A stretch of 64,000 nt of DNA from assembly GCA_036250195.1 (NCBI GenBank), contig JAVHZZ010000002.1, positions 280,322,960 through 280,386,959 on the forward strand, given 5' to 3'. Both the position numbers and the translations under genes were made by a program. This document shows, in pieces, positions 33,063 through 44,641 of the stretch (its first letter is position 1; each line of letters begins with the position of its first letter). Under the pieces are notes generated by a model. That model was given only the letters and a program-made list of their open reading frames with translations, made no database searches and was not told the origin of the DNA. Origin of the DNA: Mixophyes australis (taxonomy: Eukaryota; Chordata; Amphibia; Anura; Limnodynastidae).

Positions 33063-34454
33063 CTGCAAACATAAACCATTTCAGTATACATTAAGGCACG
33101 CAAAATGAATGCATTGCACATTTTTTTTAAAAAAAAGCAAATAAAACAGGCATATGAACATCTGTATTTAACAAGGAACAGACGTAACAATATATCTGTT
33201 GATGAATACAGATCTAGGTATGCTCTAATGTTACCAGACAATACACTGCAGGATACGCCCAATACATACATGGAATATAATGTCACAAAAGAACGCACAG
33301 AAAAACACACAAAAAAACCACTATTCAATTAATGTCACCTGTTAATATAATCAATATAGTCATTAATGAAAAAAAAAGCATAATTTTTTTTAAAAGTTAT
33401 TAATGTCTACTGTACATAAAATGCATTTTTACAGTGCTCCTGATTGCAAGCACACGTTCTAGCATGTATGCGCGACCTTCATCACTAGTAGCCGGCACTT
33501 ACACCAGAAAAACACATACCTTTGAGATACCCAAAGCTTGAATTGGCTGCATGTGCTCAAGCTTGGCACGCTCTTGACTACGTGCATGTGCCCAGTCCCC
33601 TCCCTATTCCACCCATGAAATCGTAGGCTGTGGTATAGGTCCTTTGTGCTCGAGGATTAATAGGACGTTTGTGCGTTCTCTGGCATATGGTCCAGCTTTG
33701 GGCATGTGATGTGCATAGCGATTTTACACAAAATAGGGCAGCTATTAACATTTATGTACCTTAATGAATGTATGTATGGCACATCCACAATTGTTATGGT
33801 GTATCTCATAACATCAACAAGATGGATCTTTTATCTTTATAGTTAAACATGTTTTTTACTGGTACAAACACTTTCAATTGTGACATCAACATCTGAACAT
33901 TACTAGAACTTCTGCTAAACCATTGTTCGACCTCATTTCTGATTTAACTACATGTTCAGAGGGCAAATACCTTATAAAAAAATTCAACTGTAACTTTTAG
34001 GGAAGTTGGGGGCATGGTTTCTAAAATTAAGTTAAGTCTTAGGGGGACTAAACATGCTATATCAAGATGTGCATCAAAAAGGGGTCTCTTGAAAAGAGAG
34101 ATAGCCTTTTTTTTTTTTTTTATAGCACCCTTGATGTATTTTTTCTTAATGACCTTTCCGTTTCTAACTACAAAATATTAAGCTGCAAGAGCCAACTTTA
34201 CTTTAAGACAACTAGAATGTCTGTGTTAAAGATCACTTCCCTTTGATTTTCTTACTCTACAAATAAAAGTAAACCACCACCCAAATAAAACGAATAAGAT
34301 TTAGTAAAAATATCTATCTTATTTTTAAATATGGTTGTGATAAGCATTTACCCCCCCCCCCCCTTCTGTCCAGACACTATGTATATTTTTCAATATAATA
34401 TTTCCAACTATTCAACATTTCTTCCCAGTAAAAAAAAAACCCAAACATTCTCAC

Positions 34455-34580
34455 CAGGTCATGTTTGCTGGTTAAGAGGAGCAATAATAATTTTGAAAAT
34501 GCCACACACTTGGAAAACTTATCAGCAGCATCACAGAGGAAGAGAAGTAGGATATCAAATTCAGAGGGTAATAATTTATC
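34455..34580 (-). CDS. fance: Penultimate coding exon of the FANCE-like gene
   Basis: Acceptor TTGTTCTCTCTCAG, donor CTG|GTGAGA. The 126-base exon reads 42 residues without stop in the frame continuous with both neighbours (DKLLPSEFDILLLFLC ... FSKCVAFSKLLLLLLTSK). The leucine-rich helical character fits the FANCE C-terminal HEAT-like repeat domain. Introns on both sides (33063-34454 and 34581-35488) hold no other supported gene; a long A/T-rich composition and a C-run at 34350 are the only notable features. Confidence 0.62.
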
Positions 34581-35488
34581 CTGAGAGAGAACAAAGGAGT
34601 CAAATATAAATAAAATGATCATGTGAATCACACATGCTGTTATTTATTTCATTGAAAAAAAGTACACTTTAAAAAGTTGAATATCTTAATAGTTAGAAAT
34701 TGGCAAGATTGGCAACTGCAAGCTAAGGTATAAATACTTACCAAATTGGTGTAGACTAATTTCCACAAAAAATATTTTCAAAATTACTATATGAAAATAA
34801 ATAGCTGATGTCACGCAACTTTCATGATTACTTTAAGCTATACACAAAGCCTCTTAAGCTTTTCTCCACTCACCTAGGTGCACTTCTAGTTTGCAGTGAG
34901 CCCCCCCCTTCCACCCAAGGGTAAAGAGTAGGCATGCAGCTTGATATGTATAGGGTAAACACTCTGGACACACGGGTGAGGAATTGGACAGTTTTGTGCT
35001 GTGTTTAAATTGCGAGTCATAAGTTAGGTAGACTGTTTCTGCTATATGGTTGTTCGTAACATAGTTTATCTTAGAAATTATTTATAACTATGTAAATAAT
35101 CAAACTAGTCCATAAATCATTTCCATGGTTACAGATGTTGCTAAGGAAGTTCACTTATTCTCAACCTATATATGAAATGGCAACAACAGCATGTTTCAGT
35201 TTTTCCAAAATGCAATTTTAGGCACAAGTCATATTTAAAGTATCAGGAGTTATTCCTCTAAATTGTTGTATCCAGCATAATTATTTTAATTAGACATCAT
35301 AATTTTCGAGTGAAGATATTCGTTAGAATATTCAATGCCTCCCTCTCAGATGGAGGTGGAGTTACAATGTCCTCTGCTTTCCATTCCTGAATTCAGTGTT
35401 ATCTGGCACTGGAACCACAGCCATTAGATGGAGCTTCCATAGTTTAGGCTGTGCAAGCTCTCCTGAAAAACTATACATATTGCTTTAC

Positions 35489-35555
35489 CTTCTTTTCAAT
35501 CAACAAGTGCAACACACTAACAGACGCTTCAGAGCATGGTACTTCTAGGATAGAG
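35489..35555 (-). CDS. fance: Third-last coding exon of the FANCE-like gene
   Basis: Acceptor TCTGTTTTCTCTTTTGCAG, donor AAG|GTAAAG, 67 bases. With one leading base completing the previous codon, it reads SILEVPCSEASVSVLHLL then IEKK, and joins the next exon in phase 0. Earlier exons should lie to the right (beyond 35555), but I found none that I can support, so the gene is partial here and probably interrupted by long transposon-filled introns. Confidence 0.6.
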
Positions 35556-35859
35556 CTGCAAAAGAGAAAACAGAAAATTATGGGCAGTTAGAAACTATGA
35601 AAGGTATTAATGTATAAAAGTGACATAAGGAATAAAGGAAATATATAATTCAAGCTCCTCCTCTAAAACGTAAACACTGGTCTCTGACAGTGGGAGCAGC
35701 TATATAGGTCAGGAAGTTGGGTTTTATTGATGTCTGGTATAATTCTACATTTCTATCCAATAAAGGTTATATTTTTCCACATGGTCTTTATTCAAAAATT
35801 TGGGTCAGGTTTACTCTGACAACATGCTATTAGCCCCGTTGATACATAGAAAATAAAAT

Positions 35860-36500
35860 AAAAACAACAAACACAGATCCATCAAGTTCTTCTTTCCAAA
35901 AACTCTAATTGTGTTGAATGAGGAAGGCAAATAATCCAGTTAAAATACAAAATACAACTTTATATACTGTTTCTCACACACATGTTGACAGAGGTAACCC
36001 AGTCCCCTGATCCTAGCTGGCACTACAAAGTCTAAGATATCACATATGATGTTTACCATCAGGATGTAATATATTCTCAAAACTTGTATTTAACGCAATG
36101 TAAACTTAACAAAATTTACATCAATCTATGATTTCCTAAATCACTTGCTGTTTCATTATTCAAATAGTCTGCTATATTTGGACAAAACACACAGAAAAAA
36201 AGGTAATGACCCCCTGCTGTGTATTCAGGCTAAAATGAGGTGTTGGTTGCTCTGATGAAAATACTTAATTACCGTGGGATTTCCTTCAGTAAGATTACGA
36301 AACAAATTTCCTCCAACATGGCATACTGCCAAATCAATACATTTCCAATACAAAAATCAGTACATTTGCAATGATATATATCGGCGCACTGCGCCACTAA
36401 TTTACATAAATTTAGACAAAAGCTATTTATAAGTGATCCAGCCACATTAGGTATAAGTAAAAAAGTTTATACGATTCTGAGATAGTAGTGTATTTATATA
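35860..36500 (-). mobile_element. LTR-family copy C (reverse orientation), partial
   Basis: On the minus strand it repeats copy B: AACAGTATATAAAG TATA region, ACACAGCAGGGGGTCATTAC (versus ACACAGCAGAAGGTGGTTAC) and ATTTGTTTCGTAA. It lies in the intron upstream of the 35489 exon. Confidence 0.55.
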
Positions 36501-36706
36501 ACACAATTGTTAGTGCAGCCAGTTATTTTCTCTTTTGTTTAATCCCTTCAATCATGCCTGGAAACAGTAATACATTAAGTTGTTTGAAAGACTGCCTTAT
36601 ACTTGATTTGAAACTACCTTTTCGATTACTATAGATATGGAAAACTTTGTGTTCTTTCAGTCTCTTGTGGCCCGTGGGTCCTGTTAAAGTGATCGAAAAA
36701 CACACA

Positions 36707-36882
36707 GGGGTATATTTACTAAACTGTAGGGTTGAAAAAGTGGAGTTGTTACCTATAGCAACCAATCAGATTCTATCTGTCATTTTGTAGAATGTACTAA
36801 ATAAGTGATAAATTAGAATATGATTGGTTGCTATAGACAACATATCCCTTTTTTCAAACCCGCAGTATAGTAAATATACCCC
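36707..36882. mobile_element. 176-bp hairpin MITE with 3-bp TSD
   Basis: GGGGTATATTTACTAAAC ... GTAAATATACCCC with ACA on both sides (36704-36706, 36883-36885). It contains the same TATAGCAACCAATCAGATTC core as the 10998 element, and shows that element without its nested insertion. Confidence 0.88.
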
Positions 36883-36979
36883 ACAGTCTAAATGTGGTCA
36901 GAAGATGACTGCTAATACACCTGTTTTTTTAGCCATATCTTTAAATTCAGTAAGGAAACCCTCAATACACACCAACTTA

Positions 36980-37649
36980 GTTTACGTAAAAAAAGGTATA
37001 AGCTTGCACTATCGACATATAGCTTTAACGCATACATCAACATTAGCAAATTCTGCAGGAAAGTAACACTAACAAAGATTAAACTAAACCCTAAAAACCA
37101 CAAAAATAGCATTAGAGAGATTATCTTCAACAAACAACCTCATGCCGTCCGGCTCATAACTCAAACCCACTATTTTAACTCAAATCTAATTTCTACCTAT
37201 CCCCCCCCCCCACCCCAATCACCACACACACACACACACGAGTAACACAACAACAGTATTTGAAAATCTAGTCAAACAAAAAATGCAGAAAGTATATAGT
37301 AGGAAACAACAAAACCACATATCAAATCTAACAAAAGATGAATACAAAGCACTAAACACTCCTGAAAAAAAGACAAAGCCATAACAATAAACCAGTGGAC
37401 AATGGAGAAGGAATAGTAATTATGGACACAACTAAATACATAATAGAATATTACAGGCTCCTTTCTGACCACCTCATTTATCTAACATTAACTAACCCTA
37501 TAAGCAAATTCATCTCAGAACTAGTAATATTATACTAAAATTACAAAATTCTTCCAAAGCGATGCAAATCCCTACATAAAATCAAGGGAGGAAAACTACA
37601 ACTACACAAACCACTATTTAAAACATATAATACTCTGGAAACACTAGAT
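36980..37649 (+). pseudogene. Penelope-like element, N-terminal RT part
   Basis: Plus-strand translation gives an ISKFCRKVTLTKIKLNPK-like start, NLTKDEYKALNTPE (about 37328) and KPVDNGEGIVIMDTTKYI followed by YRLLSDHLIYLTL (37389-37470). These match the conserved N-terminal part of Penelope RTs (NLT..E..AL, KPADKGG.VV, YL..A.RQLSD). Stops and a C/CA-rich low-complexity patch (37200-37245) interrupt it. A hAT element then splits it at 37650. Confidence 0.68.
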
Positions 37650-38242
37650 CAGGGGTGTCAAATTCGTGGCCCAAATGCATATTTTTTTGGGGCCAGAAAA
37701 AGACCCTCAAACCTTTCTGACGCCGTTGTGCCAGATATCAGACATGAAGACGGCCGGCGCCATCCTCCCTTCAAACTGAATGTTGGGCATGATGTCATCA
37801 CGCCCGATAATTGCAGTGAGGAGCGCACAGTGGGCCTGAGTCATTAAGGCAAGCAAAGGAGTAAATGTTCTCTGGGACAAACCATGTTACAATGTAAGGG
37901 GTGCAAATCAGTTTATTATTTTGTACATAAGTTAAATACTGGCTTTTTTTTCATCTAGCACACAAATACTTGATAGCTTTATTATTACATTGAAATATAA
38001 AGTTGATCTAGGACATGCCCTACCCAAACTATAAATCTGCCTCACATTTTAAATTTACCTCCCCCTCCAATACAACATGGTTTTGCCCAGGTGCAAATGT
38101 TACTCCTTTTTTATGCTTTACTCTCCTTAATGACTCAGGCCCAGAGAGCACAAAAAATATCATATACAATTTTGTTTTTCTTGCTTCCCAATCTTAGACT
38201 TTTATCTTTTGGCCCAATTGGTTTTCGAGTTTGACATGCCTG
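37650..38242. mobile_element. hAT element inserted in the Penelope element
   Basis: Starts CAGGGGTGTCAAATTCGTGG and ends with the inverted form GAGTTTGACATGCCTG. The flanks CACTAGAT and CACTACGT agree at six of eight positions, a decayed 8-bp duplication. Non-coding; it holds a nested MITE (37832-38142). Confidence 0.82.
37832..38142. mobile_element. 311-bp MITE nested in the hAT element
   Basis: GGGCCTGAGTCATTAAGG at the left, inverted as CCTTAATGACTCAGGCCC at the right. The flanks AGT and AGA are a near 3-bp duplication. Same family as 21667-22082. Confidence 0.75.
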
Positions 38243-38320
38243 CACTACGTCAACAACATACTCCTTATATGGGACGGAAATGAATCCCTACTCAATGTTA
38301 TGCTCAAGAGTGTTCACTAG
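38243..38320 (+). pseudogene. Penelope-like element, RT catalytic region
   Basis: Directly after the hAT, the plus strand reads HYVNNILLIWDGNESLLNVM. This matches the Penelope motif around the catalytic Y-V/I-D-D followed by (L/I)LIWDG, but both catalytic aspartates are asparagine (YVNN). About 100 or more residues between the two parts are missing. The fragment ends near the LTR that follows. Confidence 0.68.
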
Positions 38321-38324
38321 ATTA

Positions 38325-38630
38325 ACACAGGCCTAGCAAGGTGCGGAGTCTAACAGCCACCTGGTCTTTAGCTGCTAGGAGACTGCAAGTCGCGGCCCTT
38401 GGTTCAGTCCCTAGACGTGAGAGGGATAGAACTCACTGGAGTCAGTAGGTAAGTAACTAAGTAACCTGTTTCTCTGACACAGGTTTAGCATCAGAGCCTC
38501 TCTTTTATACAGAAAGGGATTTCAAACTCTCCGGCGTGGGATCATGTGACCGACCCCGCCGTGAACACGGAAGTGCTGTGTGGCTGTCAGGACAGTACAC
38601 AGGAGCGAAGAGAAAGTAAGAATCCTCACA
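38325..38630 (-). mobile_element. 3' LTR of a decayed Gypsy chromovirus
   Basis: On the minus strand it starts TGTGAGGATTCTTAC (38630) just after a polypurine tract (GGAAGGGGGGTGG, 38653-38641). It contains a TATA box (TGTATAAAAGAG, about 38513-38502). The left end is approximate. Confidence 0.65.
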
Positions 38631-39805
38631 GTACCCACACCACCCCCCTTCCTTATGGGTGGACCCTGGACACCCTAAAAGGTTTGTCAGGAAATTTTCT
38701 GTGGAAATGTTTGAGATCAGGAGATTTCAAGCCGAAACCCAGGGATGTTCCTCAGGGCCATAGAATTCAGTGTAACTAAGAATTGAAGGGTACCTCTGGA
38801 GATACGAGAATTGATCATTTCATTAACCATAAATTCCTGATTTTGCATGGAAACAGCAGGGTGATCTCTGGTGCAGACAGAAAATTTATTAATGACCACC
38901 GGTTTGAGCAGGGAAACATGGAAGACGTTAGGGGGGAAGTTACAGTCTGAAGGCTACAGGATTTATGATTTCCAAAATTCTGAATGGACCAATAAACCGG
39001 GGTGAAAACTTTCTGGAAGGAACCTGGAGCCGGAGATTACATGTAGACAGCCAAACCTTATCTCCAGGACTGAGTAAGGGAGTAGGAGTAGGATGTCTTA
39101 TCAAAGAATCTTTTACTGGAGAGAGAGGCTTGAATTAATTGTTGTTTGGCAAGAGACCAACCGGAGGAGAAATCTTGAAATAGAGAATCAACTGCCGGGA
39201 CTCCAGAAGGCAGGGCCGTAACTAGGGCTGTGCAACAGGGGCGACCGCCCAGGGCGCAACGCTGAAGGGGGGCGCAATTTAGGAATATTTTAGGTTAATT
39301 TGGTTAAAATTTAGGGCTAGGGGGGCGGCATTTGTCTTTCTCGACCAGGGCACTAAAATTCCAAGTTACGGCTCTGCCAGAAGGAGAAAGATCTGCAAAC
39401 GGAGGAAGTTTCAGGTGATATCCTTGAAGAGTATAGAAGGGAGAAACAGAAGTGGACTCATGAGATAAATTATTGTGGGCGAATTCGGCCCAAGGTAATA
39501 AGTCTACCCAGTTGTCATGAGAAGGTGAAATATAACATCTTAGAAACTTCTCCAGTTATTGAGTGGTCCTTTCCGTGATGCCGTTGTTCTGAGGATGATA
39601 GGTGGAGGAGAATTTTAACTTGATTCCACAAAGATCACAAAAGGCCCTCCAGAATTGAGTCCCGAACTGGGTATAAAGTGGGCTTCACGAGAGAGTTGGT
39701 CAGTAACTACCCAGACCACAGAGCACCCTTTGGATAACAGAAGATTCGTGATAAAATCCATTGATAGATGACTCCAGAGATGATCCGGAACAGGTAAACG
39801 GTGTA
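38631..39805 (-). pseudogene. Gypsy pol 3' part: integrase and chromodomain remnants
   Basis: Minus-strand blocks: an FWRAFCDLCGIKLKFSSTYH-like stretch (about 39665-39610), NWVDLLPWAEFAHNN (about 39515-39470), the C-terminal integrase region and the chromodomain end DLKHFHRKFPDKP (about 38730-38690). Frames are broken, and a hAT MITE lies at 39211-39376. RT and gag are absent. Confidence 0.72.
39211..39376. mobile_element. 166-bp hAT MITE in the Gypsy remnant
   Basis: Ends CAGGGCCGTAACTAGG and, inverted, CAGAGCCGTAACTTGG. Perfect 8-bp duplication CCAGAAGG (39203-39210, 39377-39384). Confidence 0.92.
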
Positions 39806-39807
39806 GA

Positions 39808-39905
39808 TACTATTAAAGTAATTATATAGTTTTCAAATAAGCATTGCCCAAGCGATTGTCTTGTGTTTCCAACGCACAAAGTAATTTATTTTAGCAGATG
39901 TAAAA
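39808..39905 (-). mobile_element. LTR fragment of the 50-kb Gypsy family
   Basis: Nearly identical to 50041-50140 (TTTTCAAATAAGCATTGCCC, AACGCACAAAGTAATTTATT). Cut at about 39925 where an L1 end begins. Confidence 0.8.
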
Positions 39906-39929
39906 AGTCAACAGTTCATTCCTCCTCCC

Positions 39930-40390
39930 ACTTGGAATTCCATCAGCTACCAAACGAAAATGTTTCGTCACATAGTTTCTGCTGCATTGTGTCAAATTGC
40001 CACTAACTGGAAACAACCCGCCGCGCCTACTTTGCAGACAATTTTTAATAGGGTTTGGCACTCATACAAAATGGAGTTTATGACATGCATATTGCGTAAC
40101 ACTTCTAATTCATTTAATAAAGTCTGGGCGCCGTGGATATCATTTTTCCAAATACAAACTCCTTTTGTCCTGTGATTTCTCCACAACAATCCAATTGATG
40201 CCCCTTCTTAACCCTTTACCTCTTTCCCCCCTACCTCTCCCTTCCCCCTTCGATCTTTTGCCCTGCTTTCTTCTTTTTTTCTCCTATTGGCGGCTTGCCA
40301 CACTGCCCCCCTACTCTATCCTGGACTAACTTCTCTTTTCTGTTTGTCTTTTTCTTCCTATCTTCAAAATAAAATTTGGTCAATGCCTTG
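39930..40390 (+). mobile_element. 5'-truncated L1 LINE, 3' end
   Basis: Codes the C-terminal end of an L1-type ORF2 (CQIATNWKQPAAPTLQ ... YKMEF), similar to the end of the L1 at 61393-63576 (AIAQNWKSPAPPSITK ... YSFEME). It is followed by a T/C-rich 3' region and AAAATAAAATTTGG. Heavily 5'-truncated. Confidence 0.75.
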
Positions 40391-43300
40391 ATTCATCTTT
40401 TCATAATATATACTCAATGTATTAGTCTCTGAATATGCATAACATGACTGTATAAGAACATGTTTTGGACTGACGCTTATTGCTAACTAGACCGATTATG
40501 CTACTAACTTCTCCTTCATCCCCAATACCTCATTATCATTACCTGAACCAGCCTCTGTCGCCTGTCAACAATCAAAAGAATTTACCGTCCCGAAAAGAGA
40601 ATGTGATGAGAGAAACGCAGAACAGGAAAACTACAACTTTATGATGGACAACAGTCTTAGCCTCTGGCTCAGGAGCTACTAACTGCATCCGAGGCCTCCC
40701 AGAATAGATTCATGAGTGCACTTGGACCCTTCTCTAGTGTTGGCTCTTCTGCAGTGGGTGAAATGGGCCAGTGTGTCTCTGCTACCCTTTGTCGTGATGC
40801 TGGTAGCCTACGCCTGGTACCTGTCTGTCAAATAACTTGACTTAACTAGGAAATTACTGTTCCACAACTTACTCTCCCGGTCCAACATCCTGACAGTTAG
40901 TGTGACTTTTTAGGAAAGTGTTTTGAACGTTCTCGGTTGCCGTCTCACTGTTTACCTTCCCTCTCAAGGTCTAAACTAGTCTCTCAGTTACGAACTCATA
41001 CCAAGAGGGGTCAAGAACATTTCAAAAGCCAAGAAGTTAAGAGGCAGCCCAGGAGTGATCTTTGGTAGCGGGGAAGGACTAGTGGCCAAAGCTATCAGCC
41101 ACTTCAATGAAGTTCTAACTCTTATTCTATTCAATTCGTTCTAACTAGTACCGTCAATTTATGTTCACATTGGTTTGTGGCTAATAAAAAGGTATGTAAT
41201 TTGTTACCACTACTCATACATTATACATTTATTATCAATAACGTGAATACCCCTATCACCTATTATAAATCTAGGGCTATCACCTAGAATAACAAAAGCT
41301 TTGAGTATGACATAGTAATACATTATTAGACACATTTCAATACACCTTTACCTAGACATATTTCATCGGTACACCAGTGTATACTTGAGGATCCTGCAAG
41401 GTGGTAATTGGATGACGCGGATTTGTTTCACCTGGAGAAATTCTTCAGGTAACCCAAATCTTCATATATTAACCAATATGTGTATGCGTGCATATGTGTG
41501 TGTTCACATTTTAAAACAAAAACTACAATGAAAAACAAAACAAAACATAGATTTGTCAGCTGTCACATAAAACCCTGCTGTCAATTTGACAGCTATGTTC
41601 GCCCTGGTGTGACAGCCATGTATAGTCGTGTGTGTAAGTGTGGACTTTACTAGCAGCTACTTCAGTTGGTAACTGTCATTGTGTAAAGTCCTCTATGTAG
41701 TGTCCTACTCATGTGCTGGCATTGCTATAAAGGATTTCTCAGTCACCTCAACGTCGCCCCCTAGACTAGAAAAATTGCTGAAGACTAATGTATATCAATC
41801 GATTTTCCCTCTGCCAACTCACATGCCCTTCTCAGTACCTCACATTCAGCTACATGACTAAGTGAGAAAGGTAAAGGGGTCTATTTCTATAACACTTTCT
41901 TCAAATATATCAGTATCCAGTACATGTCAGTCTAACAGTGAAAAAATATAAAACACGAAAATTCTACATTTTCTAGGGTTTCACATTATTTCGTATCTTG
42001 TGGCAAAAATCCTACTCCAATGTTCTACACAGAGATGCATATCTGTATGTCTAACCTCCAGCAATCTCCTGTCCTTCCCACCCTTTGTGCATACATATAA
42101 AGGCACATTTTTGTACAGGAGGCACGAAACACAAAAAAAAACAAAAGAGATATGCAATCTATAAAATATGAATCGTATTTCCACACAAAAAAACCAACAA
42201 ACTTTCTGCTTAACATTAGCAGCTTCTATACACATAACACCAAACCCCTAACTGTTTCTGTAACTCATGTCAATCTAGTGTGTATATCCCTGAGTTTGTC
42301 TTATGTAAAAAAAAACAATGTCTTAGTCCCATTAATGAGACTGTGTCTATGTCTTTTCGTATCTCTATACAAGAGAAGCGAGAGAGGAAAAAAGATAGAG
42401 AGATACTAGCATAGATGTAAAGAATGAGAAAATAGGGGAGCAGCGAATAATAGGAATACAAAGATTTGAATACAAGGGTTTGAAAACAGACATGCAGAAA
42501 GGGAGATTTTTACAGCAAAAATGACAGATGGATTGGACTCTATGGGAAAATGGCTGCATTCATTCTACTAATCCCCTTAGCTATAAACAATCTACCGCTA
42601 GAGATCTCTAATGGCCGTGGACGTATTTCCTCTAGCCGCGTCCACTCGCTTCTTCTCGCACCAAGCGAGGACCCCTAACACAGAAATATCACTGTGGGCC
42701 CCATGGCTATCAGCTCCTCGATACCCTGGCTCTACTACAAAAACTGTTTTCACCGTATACCTTGTATACTACTTATTACTTCTTTAACCACACCATATAC
42801 TGCTTAAAATACCATATATTACTTATAAAAACACTGTATGCTACTCAAAATACCACATACTACTTAAAACAACACCGCACCGTATACTACTTAAAATACC
42901 GTATATTACTTATAGAACTGCACCGTATGCTACTCAAAATCCTGCACGCTACTTAAATAGTGTTCTTATTTTAAACACAACCTTGCCCAACCAGTCCACC
43001 TCGTCAAGTAGCAACCGATATCCCTGTCTTTTCAATAGTAAATCACCTCTTTGTCTGTCTTCAACAGTATGCAAATTCTTCCCTTATCAATCTCTTTTCA
43101 ACAGTATGAAAACTCTTCTCTTATCTTTATGCATACCATTCACATACAACCTTTTGTTTTCTGCACAGAAAATAGATTTCCCAAACAATGGTAATATTTT
43201 TCAGAGGTTTTAACAAATGATTATACTATACATATATAACAGACTATGAACATGATTGTTTAAACATGTGGCAATAATACCGAAAGTACACATATACGCT

Positions 43301-43499
43301 AAGCAGGAAGTACACATACTCTATGCAATGCAATACCTTTGAAAATGCAAAATGACAATAAAAAGAAACATTTTTCTTTCTTGTCCCTAGATTCAAGGTA
43401 GCATTCCTTTAGATTATGCAACAACGGACAAACGGTTTCTCAACACAGAGTGAACAACAGGTTTTGAACATATTGCGTTCTTTCCCGTATGGGACGCAT
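40391..43499. other. Unassigned 3.1-kb region
   Basis: No gene is supported. Noted: a short minus/plus low-complexity region; a plus-strand hydrophobic stretch at about 40735-40825 (SLLPFVVMLVAYAWYLSVK then stop) that could be a decayed transmembrane segment; and a minisatellite at 42755-42960. The left flank of the intact Gypsy element is included. Confidence 0.5.
42755..42960. repeat. Short degenerate tandem repeat (TACT(T/A)A-type)
   Basis: Imperfect units of the type CCGTATACTACTTAAAATA and CACTGTATGCTACTCAAAAT. No coding meaning. Confidence 0.75.
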
Positions 43500-43504
43500 C
43501 TTCC

Positions 43505-44641
43505 TGTCACGGGCACTAGGAGTTTTACCCAGAATTCACCAGGTGTAGCTACACTTACCAGAAGTGTGGACCTCTGGGTTGTGTGGTGAATCAGTGGAAC
43601 CATACAGTAGAATAGAGGAAAGGAATGTCAATAGTATAAATGCTGAGTCTTGGCACCGTGGAACTGTGATGGTACAGCAGTTTAGTAAACAGGATAAAAT
43701 GAGAAAAGAGTCCAAGTGCCTTAGCACGCAGGTAGCATATAGCAGGCCAGTACTTGATAACTGGATAACGTAGGCAAAGACCAATCAACAATATAGTAGA
43801 AAAGTCAGCGACTTGCAGCTACAATACAGAGGCACTTGTAGACTTTAGTCCAGCTAATAGGTACCATACAGAGTAGTAGCTATATCACAAGGAAACATGA
43901 ATGGTTTACAGCTGGTAAGTTTCACCACGGATATGTAGAGAAGACTTGTCCAGGTGCAGGCGTGGAACGGAGTAACGTGAGTGGTCTGCAATAGGCAAGT
44001 TGTACCACTGATGTGAAGGGAAGACTTGTCCAGGTGCAGGCGTGGAATGGAGTAACGTGAGTGGTCTGCAATAGGCAAGTTGTACCACTGATGTATAGAG
44101 GAGACTTGTCCAGGAGCAGGCAGGTAACGGAGGTAGCAAGAGTAGTCTGCAGCGGGTAAGTTCTACTACCGATTTGGAGAGGAGACTTGTCCAGAAGCAG
44201 GCAGGTAACGGAGGTAGCGAGAGTAGTCTGCAGCGGGTAAGTTCTACTACCGATGTGGAGAGGAGAATTGTCCAGAAGCAGGCAGGTAACGGAGGTAGCG
44301 AGAGTAGTCTGCAGCGGGTAAGTTCTACTACCGATGTGGAGAGAAGACTTGTCCAGAAGCAGGCAGGTAACGGATAACACGAGCAGAAACAGGAAACACC
44401 TCAGAGTCTCAAGGAATGAGAACCAAGAACAGGCAACGGTAATAGGGCAACAGGTGCCTTAAGTACTGAGAGGTGATTAATTAACCAATGAGAGTAGAGG
44501 CGAGGTATTAACAGTTGAGGGTTTCTGCACATGCGCAATCTTAGTCAAGATGGCGGACGGCCGCGGCTCAGGAGAGGCGCCGGCAGGAGCGAGAGAGACC
44601 CATATCCCAACCTAGAGGCACTAACAGTCCGCTGAGTGACA
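43505..44641 (-). repeat. 3' LTR of the chromovirus (1137 bp)
   Basis: Contains six copies of an 80-81-bp tandem repeat, marked by the (G/A)AGACTTGTCC motif at 43941, 44021, 44101, 44182, 44263 and 44344. A TATA-like TACTTAA (44465-44459) and an inverted CCAAT box lie upstream of the predicted start at 44434. Confidence 0.95.

Noticed and set aside
33105..33332. Lysine-rich ORF next to the terminal FANCE-like exon
   Set aside because: It lies on the opposite strand in AT-rich intron sequence with no similarity or splice support.
36523..36765. Minus-strand ORF of 80 codons as a further FANCE-like exon
   Set aside because: It runs into a MITE, has no fitting acceptor/donor pair and no resemblance to the gene family.
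43922..44380. Cysteine/leucine/threonine ORF of 152 codons and its sense counterpart
   Set aside because: Translation of the 81-bp LTR tandem repeats.
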